Assembly (NCBI RefSeq): GCF_027887165.1
Contig: NC_077228.1
Span: 110,502,086 to 110,566,085, forward strand
Direction: 5' to 3'
Source of the DNA: Monodelphis domestica
Lineage: Eukaryota > Chordata > Mammalia > Didelphimorphia > Didelphidae
DNA length: 64,000 nucleotides
The position numbers were made by a program, and so were the translations under genes. This document shows, one piece after another, positions 34,274 through 42,803 of the stretch; positions within the stretch are counted from its first letter, which is position 1; each line of letters begins with the position of its first letter. The notes beneath the pieces are model-generated. The model saw nothing but the letters and a program-made list of their open reading frames with translations, was not told where the DNA came from and made no database searches.

Positions 34274-37200
34274 CTTTAACTGGTTCAGATAAGTGAGGTT
34301 CAAGTGTTATTTGCTCCCCTACCCCAAAGTTGCATAAACTCTTTGCAAACTCCATTTATGAGATAATTTCCCCAATCCTTTGTCCTTCTCCCTCTTAGTG
34401 TTCCTCTTGCCCATTCTTTCCATTCTTTTGAGATCATCAAAATACAGATAATTAGATTCCCTCTCTGACCTCTGATGAAAGAATTCTAAAAGTGGCTTTA
34501 TATATCATCTTTCAATATAAGAATTTACAACAACATAATTAGTTCCTTGATTAGTCCCTTATGATTGTTAATTATGTTCACTTTTTAAATTCTTTAGATA
34601 CAAACACAGTTTGTATGTTAAATTTCATACTCAGCTCTGGTCCTTTCATTAGGAATGCTTGGAAGTCTTCTCTTTTGGTAAAGGTCCATCCCCCACAGGA
34701 TTAATACTTAAGTTTTGCTAGATAAGTTATTCTTGGCTTTAAATCTAGATCCTATGTCTTCTGTAATATTATAGTCTAAAAGTTCTATGCTCCTTTATCA
34801 CAAGACATTGCTGATGAAACCTGTGTGGATCTTTGGTTCTGGTTGGTTTGCTGTATTTTTTCCTTGACTTCGGAACTCTGGATTTTAATTATACTCTTGA
34901 GTTTTCATTTGAGTTTCTTTCAGGAGACAACCAATGGATTCTTTCAGTTTTTACTTTGCCTTTTGTTTCTAAAATAACCTTTTCTTTTTTGTTATTCATG
35001 GTTTCCAAGTAGTTGTAAAAATGGAGATTTGAACCCCAGATTTCAATCCCTAGAAGTCCTTGGTATTTCCCAGAATTCCCTATAATCTCACCTGAGCGAG
35101 ATAACAATTGGTATTTAACTGGCAGTAACTCCTACCTTGCCCTCTTCTATTCTCTCTCTCTCTCTCTCTCTCCCCTCTTCCATTGCAAAACATGTAAGTA
35201 AATAAGCTAAGCATGGGGGGGTTCTAAATTGGCTAATCAGTCATGGGCATGTGAGTTATATATTTGTATCTTCTTTATTCCTTGTTTTCTAATAATCCTT
35301 TGTAAACCTCTAAAAATGTAATATTTTTATTACTAGAGACTAATTTAATTTTTACATAGTCCAATGGTTCTTTAATTACTTCTGTTCAATCTGTTTTCTA
35401 TGTCAGTTATTTTTGCTATGAAATATTTCAAATTTTCTTCTATTTTGCTGTAATTCAAAAACAAACCAACAAAAAACCCCCAAACCTTACCTTACACCTT
35501 AGAACCAATACTATGTATTAGTTCCAAGACAAAAGGGTGGTAAGGGCTAGGCAACAGGGATTAAAGTGATTGCCCAGGGTCACACAGCTAGGAAGTGGCT
35601 TGGCTTTCAATCCTGCTGTATTTCTTGATGTCTCATAATCATTACCTTCCATTTGGCCAATTCTAATTTTCAAGGAGTTATTTTCTTCACCATGGTTTTA
35701 TACCCCTTTCCCTAAGTTTTTAATTCTCTTTTCAAATCTTTTTTCTTTAGCTCTTGCTTCTTTTCCCAATATTTTCCTCTATTGTTTTTATTTGGTCAAA
35801 AGAAAATTTTTTTTTAATTCTAATTCTCCTAGGAATTCCTATTGGATTTATAGAGAAGCTGCATTTCTTTGAGGCTTTGCTTATAGATTTTTGGGGGGAG
35901 CCATTGTCTTCTATGTCTTGAGCTTCCTCATCACCATAATAGCTCTAAATGATGGGGTTCTCAATCATTCCTCCAGTCTATTTCTTAACTTTGTTATGTT
36001 AGTGTTCAGCCCTGCTCAATCCTAGGGGCCGAGATAAGAGTAGAGGGGATGTCTGGTCTGAGCTTCTGTTCTCATATTCCTCTGCTGCTTTCACGGTTCT
36101 GGCTGGGCATTTGTTAGCTTACCATGTTTCTAAAGTAGTATGATCTAAGGAAGAGCCTGTTCCTGGTCCTCTTTTTTTTTTTTTAATAATAAAACCCTTT
36201 CCTTGTCTTGGAACCAATACATAAGACAGAAGAGTGGTAAGGGCTAGGCAATAGGGATTAAGTGACTTGCCTAGGGTCACACAGGGTCACACAGCTAGGA
36301 AGTGTCTGAGGCCAGATTTGAACCCAGGATCTCTCATCTCTGGGCCTGACTCTCAATCCACTGACACTCAATCTGGGCCTGACACTCAATCCAGGTTTGG
36401 ATATATTGACTTGTTCCTGGCTTGGGAAAAAGTTTCAGTAAAGACTGCTTATGGGCTCAGGCTCTGAAGATTCAGAGCATCTAAATACCATCTCCCTTTA
36501 TTCTAGGACACTATGATTTGCTCCCAGGATCAGAATCATTCAGCCATTTGCTTCTTGAACTTTTTCTTTGCTTGGTGCACAGCTTGGTTCCTGCTCAAAA
36601 AGGCTCCTCTCTACCCTGGGTCTGTGACCCGAGACTAGGTAGTGGGAGATAAAGCTGTCAAATGACACTTTCAGCTGTACTCAGTGTGTGTTCAAGGACC
36701 CCTCCTTTCTGTGAGGATCCATGATATTTCTCAGACCCTATTCCCCAGGGCTCTTAACCCTTTCTGTCTCCCAAAGCTGTCCTGGGCTGAAAAAAATTAT
36801 TCTTGGCTTTCCTGATCAGAATCTATCTGGTACACCTTTTAAATCTCTATCAAGGAGGCATGTCAGGTGAGCTAGCCTCTAATGCTTCTTCTGGCTCTAC
36901 CATCTTAATTCTATCTCTGGAAAATATAAATCTTTAGATTCCTTCTAGACTTAATTCAGTAACCTATGTCCTAATCCTGGTTCTGAAATTAACTGTCATA
37001 GTTATATGATTGTGGGCAAAGCATGTCACCCCTTTCTGTGCCTTACTTTCTATATTTGTCAAGAAAGGGATAGGACTGGTTACTCCACCAAATCCCTTCT
37101 AATTTTATAATTCTTTGATGTTTGGGAAAAACCCAAGAAATGGATATTCGTACAATAATGAATCTTTTTGACTACTATCTTGTTAAAGGCAATTCTTATT

Positions 37201-39825
37201 ACTAATTTTGAAAATAAAAGCTACTGGCTGCCCTAATCAACAAAGAAATCAAATTTTTTCAAAAAACAGTTCCAGTTCAAGGAAATTTGCCAACCTTAAA
37301 ACTGTACATATTTCTATAGTATTACATTTGCCAGTTATTTGTACATATTATAATATCAATATTTGTATATAGGAGACAAATTTCAAGGGCTAGTAATTCC
37401 AAATTTCAATCACAATAACCAGACCCTTGATAGTTATTTTCAGTCCTCTTACAGTTCAGTTTACTGACTTTTGGGGCAATGTATGGAATTCTTATTAGGA
37501 AACAGCTAATAATAACTGATTTTACAAGTGAAGAATGTACAAAGGAAAATAAATTTCAATTATTACAAAGAAATAAATGTAATATACATTCAATTTGGCA
37601 GTAATTTATTTAATTACAATAGGGCAAAGGGGGATTACTGAAGTAATGGGAAAATTCTTAATAATATCAAGCCTGTTATTAACAACTGATAATTATTTAT
37701 CAGGGTTTACAATAACACTTTATGCTATAAATTATATCATTTTTTCATCACTAAAATTCTGTTAAATACTATATATTTTGTTACCCTCATTTTAAATATA
37801 AGGGAACTGAGAATCAGAGCAGTTAAAAATGACTGCTTATGATCACACAACTACTGAGTAACTGGCAGGATTCAAATGAAGGTCTCTCCTGATCAGAAAT
37901 CTGGCACTCTTTCCTTTAGGCATCTACAAAAGGCAGGAAAAATTGGGTCCAATGCAGATATCAACACTAATCAGATAATTTGATCTCCAAAAAAAAAATG
38001 GTTACAAATAAACATATGTAGCCTTAAAAAGGTAGGAGAATAAAAGACCTTTTTCATAGTAGCACTTTTTGTAGTGATAAAAAGCTGGAAACATTACCAA
38101 ATTGTGGCATAAAAATACATAATAATGACAACAATGAGGAATTTCAAAGAAACATGAGATGATTTATGTGAACAGATAAAGGAAAGAAATTAGAACTGGG
38201 AGAACACACATACACAAACTATAATAATGGAAATTAAATTCTGATTTATTACAATGATCAAGTAATGAAATAAACTTCTCTCCTTTTGGAAAGAAGCTAT
38301 TTTTTGCTTTGTTACAAAAGAGGATTCAGCGGGGAAAAGGGAGACTAGGTACATTAGATAACAAAAAATAAGAGAAGCAGCATTCTTCTTACCTATCTTC
38401 CTGTGAATTTTTTCCAGACCTCCTCTTGTTTTTAGCCTCTCGGGGTGATGATCTGATTTTCTTAGCTGGAGGGGCTGAATCTCTTCCATAATCTTCATCT
38501 TAATAGTTAAAAATGAAATTGTTCAATTCCTAAATTAAAAATTAGCACTACATTCTTATTCAAGGTATTCCCTTGCAACAGAGTTAATGGGTGGGACTGG
38601 GGACTCCTAAGCCAGGAGGTCTTAACCTTTTTGTGTGTCATGAACTCTCTGGCAATCTGGAAAAGCCTACAGACACCTCAGGATTAAATGGATAAAATAA
38701 AATACATAAGTTACAAAGGAAATAAATTCTGTTGAAATAATAATTTTTTTTTAAATACACAGACCCTAATTCATTCTAGCATTTCAGGTAAATGATTTGC
38801 ACCTCCAATTTCAAAGGTTTAAAAACCCTCTGGATTCAGAGGGAAAAGATCTTTATCATAGCAAGAGATTTCTTACGAATTAAAGAAGTATTAACAGGAT
38901 TTCAGAACTTATGGTTATCCCAATTAAAGAAGCTTATTAAAGAAAACTGAAGCCTGAAGTTTAAAGGAATGAATTATTATCTAATTTGATCCTCTCAACA
39001 ATCTACCTGGCAGCAGATGCTATTATTATCACCATTTTAAAGATTAAAGAAACTAAAGAAAAAGAATTAAGTAACTTTTCTAGGGTCACACAGGTAGCAT
39101 CTAAGGTTAAATTTGCGCTTGAGTTTTTCTGACTCCAGGAATGGTGCTCTATTCACTGGGCAACCTTTCTATTTATTTTACCAAGAAAAGTAAAATGGAA
39201 GAAAACCTATAAGATTTAATATTCAAATAGATCCTAGAAAATTTTTTCCTTAAACCCAATTATTAATAGTAAAAATATTTTAGAAAAAGCATGAAAAAAA
39301 GGGCTAGAGTATCCCATTTTAACAATGTTTTCTCTAATAAGGTTAATGAAAACCATCATAATATTCAAAATAATTTTTAAAACCATTATATTTTTTCAAG
39401 ATGTCCATGTCACAAAAGTATAGGCAGCTAGATAGTGTGGTGGATAGAGGGCTAAACCTTGAGTCAGGGAGAACTGAATTTAACTCTAGTTTCAAACACT
39501 TATGACATCTGGGAAAATCACTTGATTATCCCCCCCACTCAGTTTCCTTATCTGTAAAATGGGAATAGCACCTACGTCACAGGAGTTGTCGTAAGGATAT
39601 AAGATGTTTGTAAAGTGCCTTGCAAATCTTAAAGCACTATATAAGTGCTTTTTATTATTATAATACTGGCTGGATATTATATAGGACAAGGTTTCCTTTA
39701 ACTTGAGACTTTTAAAAATGCATTTAATATTGTGGTACACTTTAGTGTATATACTTCTTGAAAGGGCAAACTTACCTGCATCATCAGATTCCTGAAATTG
39801 TGAATAATCGACCACCTTCCTGTTT
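25943..39825 (-). CDS. NUCKS1: NUCKS1, exons 2-7 of 7 (spliced, 5' partial)
   Basis: Nuclear casein kinase and cyclin-dependent kinase substrate 1, a highly phosphorylated, disordered, DNA-binding chromatin protein related to RAD51AP1 and implicated in homologous recombination and transcription control. Join: 39825-39776, 38498-38393, 31087-31032, 27529-27377, 27058-26909, 26142-25943. All visible donors are GT and acceptors AG, and codons split across junctions rejoin to D, S, E, K and V. The visible part plus a six-residue exon 1 (MSRPVR in human) gives 243 residues, the human length. Visible landmarks: [16 protein letters not shown]-terminus; CDK-type SSPRE; acidic CK2-type [14 protein letters not shown] and [11 protein letters not shown]; lysine-rich nuclear localisation and DNA-binding stretch [19 protein letters not shown]-containing VGRPTAS; TPSPKEE; C-terminal SGED. 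Exon 1 and the promoter lie beyond the right edge. Identification is very secure. Confidence 0.97.
26157..26900. other. NUCKS1 intron 6 body
   Basis: Intron spans 26908-26143 (766 nt). Its only notable content is an exact 93-bp tandem duplication (26438-26623) and a polypyrimidine tract before exon 7. Confidence 0.8.
26438..26623. repeat. Exact 93-bp tandem duplication in NUCKS1 intron 6
   Basis: Copy 1 at 26438-26530 and copy 2 at 26531-26623 are identical by eye over the whole 93 bp, beginning TTGTGTATTTTAAAG and ending GGTCTCAGATTCC. There are no transposon features. Confidence 0.92.
26909..27058 (-). CDS. NUCKS1: NUCKS1 exon 6
   Basis: 150 nt. Acceptor CTCTCAG (AG at 27060-27059), donor ACAG|GTGAGC (intron from 26908). 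Encodes [20 protein letters not shown] followed by the basic stretch [16 protein letters not shown] and MPKPRLKAT. It begins by completing a split Lys codon and ends with the first base of Val. Confidence 0.97.
27140..27310 (+). mobile_element. MIR-type SINE filling NUCKS1 intron 5
   Basis: Reads 'cccatctataaaatgggtat', 'aataagcacctcatatgagg' and 'acaatgtaagtag', the 3' half of a MIR/Ther element, diverged. It occupies about half of the 318-nt intron between exons 6 and 5. Confidence 0.55.
27377..27529 (-). CDS. NUCKS1: NUCKS1 exon 5
   Basis: 153 nt. Acceptor GTTGCAG (AG at 27531-27530), donor GAGA|GTAAGT (intron from 27376). Encodes [40 protein letters not shown] and [10 protein letters not shown], an acidic CK2-site-rich segment flanking a basic helix-prone part. 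Confidence 0.97.
27870..28050 (+). mobile_element. Non-autonomous hAT-like element (family A)
   Basis: Ends resemble 'caatggaatccaactcaaat' and 'agtgtttgacacttgtg'; the interior has 'ttttgttaaatatttcccaa' and 'attacattctaatcta'. Four related copies occur in the window (also 31.63, 49.13 and 54.15 kb). No coding capacity. Confidence 0.6.
28290..28480 (+). mobile_element. MIR-type SINE, diverged
   Basis: Fragments such as 'gatgatgagggatgagagaa' and 'ctgtatctcagagttattaa' fit a MIR 3' half. Weak. Confidence 0.4.
28520..29930 (-). mobile_element. L1 ORF2 fragment, interrupted by a SINE
   Basis: The plus strand matches antisense L1 reverse-transcriptase-region sequence in order: 'gctgatttatgtgggtttat', 'gatactttgcaaaaattgat', 'ctaatactatgttaaataat', 'tgtatccattgatagaatta', 'aaaccatccatgccttcctg', 'attactgagattggtctata'. 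It lies in NUCKS1 intron 4 in the gene's sense orientation and is heavily mutated. A Mar1-type SINE splits it at 29369-29578. Confidence 0.8.
29369..29578 (-). mobile_element. Mar1-type CORE-SINE nested in L1
   Basis: Antisense order: T run, 'aacccttaccttccatcttt', 'taagggataggcaatggggt', 'caagtgacttgcccagggtc', 'acctaggaccttccatctct', 'cactgagctgcccagctacc'. Flanked by actttccaaagt and actttcctaagt, an old 12-bp target-site duplication with one difference. Confidence 0.9.
29935..31025. other. NUCKS1 intron 4 stretch without recognised repeats
   Basis: Apart from an A/C-rich run (30165-30195) nothing is identified. A minus-strand stretch near 30420-30270 reads as a basic serine/lysine-rich peptide in one frame but has no start, tail or splice support. 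Confidence 0.3.
31032..31087 (-). CDS. NUCKS1: NUCKS1 exon 4
   Basis: 56 nt micro-exon, too short for an ORF scan. Acceptor CACTATAG|TGAGGAC, although the usual long pyrimidine tract is weak (upstream sequence is A-rich). Donor CCAG|GTATTT. Encodes [18 protein letters not shown] between a split Ser and a split Glu codon. The flanking frame requires exactly this piece. Confidence 0.95.
31370..31505 (+). mobile_element. MIR SINE
   Basis: Reads 'gatgttaaatcccacctgaa', 'tgactgtgtgacccagtctt', 'aaatgaggagatgaactaga', 'taacctctaaggtccctta'. Confidence 0.65.
31625..31795 (+). mobile_element. Non-autonomous hAT-like element (family A)
   Basis: Reads 'gttatcaaaccatacataat', 'gacctctatgggtcacatat', 'gatatttttcgatcaaacaa', 'gttttgacacttctg'. 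Same family as 27.87, 49.13 and 54.15 kb. Confidence 0.55.
31941..32143 (+). mobile_element. Mar1-type CORE-SINE with target-site duplication
   Basis: Complete copy: 'ggggctgctgggtggctcag', 'gggaggtcctaggttcaaac', 'tgtgaccctgggcaagtcac', 'tgacccccattgcctagtcc', 'ccttggagccaatgcacagt', A tail. Flanked by the 10-bp duplication AAGATACTAG at 31931-31940 and 32144-32153. Confidence 0.95.
33043..33272 (-). mobile_element. Ther-2-type CORE-SINE with RTE/BovB-like end
   Basis: Antisense order: 'catccaactctttgtgagac', 'ctggggtttttttggcaaag', 'ctttatttccttctccagct', 'gaaactgaggcaaacggggt', 'cttcctgactctaggcccag', 'ctagctaccc'. Confidence 0.8.
33866..34065 (+). mobile_element. MIR SINE
   Basis: Reads 'agcatggtataatggaaaga', 'accctggatttgaaatttaa', 'cagtttctcattcagtaaaa', 'gactggattaaatgatctct'. 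Near full length. Confidence 0.75.
34185..34268. repeat. Alternating purine-pyrimidine tract, (GC)-rich head and (TG)n body
   Basis: Starts GCGCATGCGCGCACGCATG and continues as (TG)n to 34268. Every step alternates purine and pyrimidine for about 84 bp. Lies in NUCKS1 intron 3. Classic potential Z-DNA. Confidence 0.95.
35145..35173. repeat. (TC)n microsatellite
   Basis: About 13 TC units in NUCKS1 intron 3. Confidence 0.9.
35478..35612 (-). mobile_element. Mar1-type CORE-SINE, truncated
   Basis: Antisense: 'accttacaccttagaaccaa', 'gtaagggctaggcaacaggg', 'attgcccagggtcacacagc'. The 5' (tRNA-like) half is missing; it jumps to 'cttggctttcaatcc'. Confidence 0.8.
36172..36395 (-). mobile_element. 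Mar1-type CORE-SINE with internal duplications
   Basis: Antisense from a T12 tail: 'gaagagtggtaagggctagg', 'taagtgacttgcctagggtc', 'gaacccaggatctctcatct'. The word GGGTCACACA is doubled at 36275-36294, and TCTGGGCCTGACNCTCAATCCA is repeated near the 5' end (about 36339 and 36373). Confidence 0.85.
36960..37125 (+). mobile_element. MIR SINE
   Basis: Reads 'taatcctggttctgaaatta', 'tatgattgtgggcaaagcat', 'gtcaccc', 'tttgtcaagaaagggatagg'. Confidence 0.6.
37695..37930 (-). mobile_element. MIR SINE
   Basis: Antisense: 'gttaccctcattttaaatat', 'gggaactgagaatcagagca', 'tgatcacacaactactgagt', 'gattcaaatgaaggtctctc'. Confidence 0.65.
38393..38498 (-). CDS. NUCKS1: NUCKS1 exon 3
   Basis: 106 nt. Acceptor TATTAAG (AG at 38500-38499) with a weak pyrimidine tract; donor GATAG|GTAAGA (intron from 38392). 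Encodes [20 protein letters not shown] and [14 protein letters not shown]. Contains the basic KKIR motif and a CDK-type SSPRE site. Confidence 0.96.
38605..38785 (+). mobile_element. MER5-like non-autonomous hAT element
   Basis: Reads 'gaggtcttaacctttttgtg', 'tgtcatgaactctctggcaa', 'aaaatacataagttacaaag', 'cacagaccctaat'. It lies in NUCKS1 intron 2, about 110 bp upstream (RNA sense) of exon 3. Confidence 0.6.
38970..39170 (-). mobile_element. Ther/MIR-type CORE-SINE
   Basis: Antisense: 'tttgatcctctcaacaatct', 'gatgctattattatcaccat', 'tagggtcacacaggtagcat', 'ctgactccaggaatggtgct', 'tattcactgggcaacc'. Confidence 0.7.
39421..39662 (+). mobile_element. Ther-1-type CORE-SINE with L2-like tail
   Basis: Reads 'taggcagctagatagtgtgg', 'gagtcagggagaactgaatt', 'atctgtaaaatgggaatagc', 'acctacgtcacaggagttgt', 'agtgccttgcaaatcttaaa', 'gcactatataagtgctttt', then (TTA)n. 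Near full length, about 115 bp from exon 2. Confidence 0.85.
39776..39825 (-). CDS. NUCKS1: NUCKS1 exon 2
   Basis: 50 nt. Acceptor CCCTTACAG (AG at 39827-39826), donor GCAG|GTAAGT (intron from 39775). Encodes [16 protein letters not shown], residues 7-22 of the protein, beginning with the last base of Arg6. The first coding exon (MSRPV) must lie beyond 64000. Confidence 0.97.
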
Positions 39826-39829
39826 CTGT

Positions 39830-42010
39830 AAGGGAGAATTTAAAAAGCCATTAATTAATAAGAGGTGGTTATAAGGCTTGTTCAAGACACCCAGAATATG
39901 GATTGCCTGTTTCATTCAATAGAAATAAAGCAGGCTTTTCCAAGTCACCTTTAAAAAGCTTCCTTAAGAGATTTACTCTGCATTTCCCTATATTTGAAAC
40001 TAATTTCTTGATAAATGGTACAAAATGCCTATATTTTCTGAACGGTACTAAATCACATCAGATTAAGCTAATAGAACCACCATTAAATAATAGTCAAGAT
40101 AAATAATAACAACATTTCTTTGTGAATTTTGCAACAAAGATGCAGGAAAATGTCATATTTATACTAGGAATTTTGATAGTGTTTCCAGAATAAATTTCAG
40201 TTAAGATCATGCTTCTAAGAGCACCAAGAGGCATTTTAATTTATTTAGTTTACAAAGAGCATGGCAATACAAAGAAATTCAAACCATGACAACATTTTAA
40301 AGATCTTTTTTATATTCTAGCAAGTCCATTCTATCAACCAGAATAGGGACTACCGTACTAACTTCTAATGTGCTTTCTCATGATCTTATGCAGAAGTTAA
40401 AATGGACTTACAGGGATATGACGTGATAGCACAGATCCATTATCCTTTATGATAGAACTCCATCTCAAACTAAACAAAATGCATGCCTGGTATGGTCAAC
40501 AAATCAAATATAGATTATTAACTCAAGAATGAAAAAGAAGTTCTAGTAAAGCCTCATGAGAAATCTGGCATTAGTTTTGAGATTTATCTCTTGATTCATT
40601 TAATTTCTACTTCCCCCTGGTTATTTATTGCCAGCTATTCTCATGATTTTTCTTTTTATTAAATGTTTACCTGATCTTAGTATTTATCCTCACCAATCTA
40701 GATGCTACAAGCATTACTAAACAATAGAAAAATAAATCAAAGTTTCACATCCATTCTTTTTCTCCTGGAAAAACCCATACATATTCAGGTACAAGGTTGA
40801 CTATTACTAAAATAGTCTTCATGGGGGGAAAAAAAGCAGCTTTTCTCTACATAATATTGATATTGTTCACCTTTTTTACTTTATAACACCAATTAAACAA
40901 ACTGGAAGATAAAGTCAAGTGGCTGTTTTTTTAGAACTTATTGAATTCAAAAAATTCTCCTAAATGCTTGATGTTAACCAAACATTTTCACTAAAGAAAT
41001 CTTCACTGCCCCAATTATTAAAATTATTTGAGTTATAAAATAGTCCAGCAGACCAACTGATTGTGATCAGATTTTTCTATTTCTAATATTCAAAGGAAGC
41101 TATTTATTAATTAACAAGTAATCAAAAGTTATAAAGTACTATGACATTAAAAAATTGATGCATAGAGTTGGACTTAAAATTTGAAAACGTTCTAAATGGC
41201 ATTTCCCATGATTTCAGGGGATTTTCAAAGCATTTTTTTCAAGCCCTACTTAACAGGATAAAAAATAGGTAATTAATTTAGCATTAATATAATAATATAA
41301 TCCAAGACAATTTCAATTTGTTTTTCTACTTTTCCAATCTTTGCATTTAAAAGAAGTTAAAATTCTTCAACAAAAAGCTTCAATATTAACATCTAAGATG
41401 CAAGAATCTCAGAACAGCCTTAGAGGGAGAGCAGGAAGACTATAATTACTTTAATTATAGCAGTCTTACAAAGACAGAACAAAAGTGAACTGAAAGGAGT
41501 AAGGGAAACATAGCAGCATCACTACAATTAAATAGAGACAAGCTGGTCAGACTGAAGTTTTTTGTTTCAACATCTGACCAAAGAGGAAGATATGAGGAGA
41601 CATTTCTCAAAATACGTTCATGGGATGGGGACAGATGAAGAGATCAACAATGTACTAACAGTGTTATAGGTCCCTAAAAAGCCTGACTTTTTTGGTAGTT
41701 AGAGAAGTCTTTAAAAAAAAACAAACTTTTTTTTTTAAGCCCTTACCTTCCGTCTTGGGAGTCAATACTGTGTATTGGCTCCAAGGCAGAAGAGTGGTAA
41801 GGGCTAGGCAATGGGGGTTAAGTGACTTGCCCAGGGTCACATAGTTAGGATGTGTCTGAGGCCAGATTTGAACCTAGGACCTCCCGTCTCTGGGCCTGGC
41901 TCTCAATCCACTGAGCTACCCAGCTGCCCCCCCCCCAAAAAACTTTTAAAGACAACTGACTATAACTGTGTTTAATGAACTATTTTGTGTCACTCTTCTA
42001 ATAGGCAAAA
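39830..42010. other. NUCKS1 intron 1, 5'-distal part without recognised repeats
   Basis: About 2.2 kb next to exon 2, AT-rich, with no transposon recognised. Confidence 0.35.
41726..41933 (-). mobile_element. Mar1-type CORE-SINE
   Basis: Complete antisense copy from a T10 tail: 'cccttaccttccgtcttggg', 'gtgtattggctccaaggcag', 'taagtgacttgcccagggtc', 'acctaggacctcccgtctct', 'gagctacccagctgcccc'. Confidence 0.92.
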
Positions 42011-42409
42011 TAAAGTAAATCATAGTATTTCAGAGGTGAAAAGGACCTCAGTAGCCATACAGTCTAACTCCTACCTAAAAGAAATGTTGTCCCTTGCAAG
42101 GACTCATTAAATACAAAAATATTTTTGTGGCAGCAAATCTGAAAACCAAGGAGGTGTTTGTATATTGGGAAAGGACTAAGCAAAGACAGCATATAAATAT
42201 AACAGGATACTACTGTGCTATAAAAAAAATGAAAGGGAAAAAAAAAGGTACCACCATTTCAGAAGAAGCTGGGAAGGACTGCATGAACTGATATAGAATG
42301 AAATAAATAGAATTAGGAAAACAACTTATACAATGACATTATAAAGAGGAAAAAAACTGCAAAAGACTTTAGAAATCTGAACAATGAAATGATAAAATAT
42401 AGTCTAGAG

Positions 42410-42600
42410 CAGTGATGGTAAACCTTTTAAAGATCAAGCGCCCAAACTGCAACCCTCATGCAGCCTGCAAGCCCCCTAGCCTTACCCCAGATAGGGGAGG
42501 GAGGAAATGTTCCCATTGGACTGCTGGGCAGATTGCATGTGGAGAGGGGGAGTGGAGCAGGCCCCTGTCCAGCACCTGTGCCATAGGTTCGCCAATACGG
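42410..42600 (+). mobile_element. Non-autonomous hAT element (OposCharlie-like)
   Basis: 191 bp with ends 'cagtgatggtaaacctttta' and 'ccataggttcgccaatacgg', which are inverted complements in the consensus-like part (gtttacc/ggttcgcc). Flanked on both sides by GTCTAGAG (42402-42409 and 42601-42608), an exact 8-bp duplication typical of hAT. Interior GC-rich, no coding capacity. Family name inferred. Confidence 0.75.
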
Positions 42601-42608
42601 GTCTAGAG

Positions 42609-42803
42609 CAGTGGTTCTCAACCTTTCTAATGCCATAACCCTGCCACAATACAGTTCCTCATGTTGCAGTGACCCCAAACCAAAAAATTATTTTGGTGGC
42701 TATTTCAAAACTGTAATTTTGCTACAGTTATGATTCGGAATGTAAATATCTGATATGCATTATGTATTCTCATTGCTACAAATTGAGAGGTTAAGAACTG
42801 CTG
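42609..42803 (+). mobile_element. SPIN/OposCharlie1-type non-autonomous hAT element
   Basis: 195 bp, begins CAGTGGTTCTCAACCTTTC and ends GGTTAAGAACTGCTG. The interior has the SPIN-like words 'atacagttcctcatgttg', 'taattttgctacagttatga', 'aatgtaaatatctgatatgc'. Exact 8-bp target-site copies GTCTAGAG at 42601-42608 and 42804-42811. It is shorter than the usual SPIN MITE, lacking part of the right side. SPIN is known for horizontal transfer among tetrapods. Confidence 0.8.

Larger units (their letters stand above)
34560..36915 (-). mobile_element. L1 or HAL1 5' half (5' UTR and ORF1 region), SINE-interrupted
   Basis: The plus strand carries antisense L1 ORF1 signatures in order: 'gtcttctcttttggtaaagg', 'gctagataagttattcttgg', 'ttttccttgacttcggaact', 'gagtttctttcaggagacaa', then a coiled-coil-encoding region (35640-35800) and a 5' UTR-like end near 36900 ('ctctaccatcttaattct'). 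No ORF2 is seen on the 3' side, which fits HAL1 (ORF1-only) or a deleted L1. Two Mar1 SINEs sit inside (35478-35612 and 36172-36395). Confidence 0.6.

Noticed and set aside
34167-34355. ORF rich in alternating Thr-His
   Set aside because: A translation artefact of the (CA)n microsatellite.
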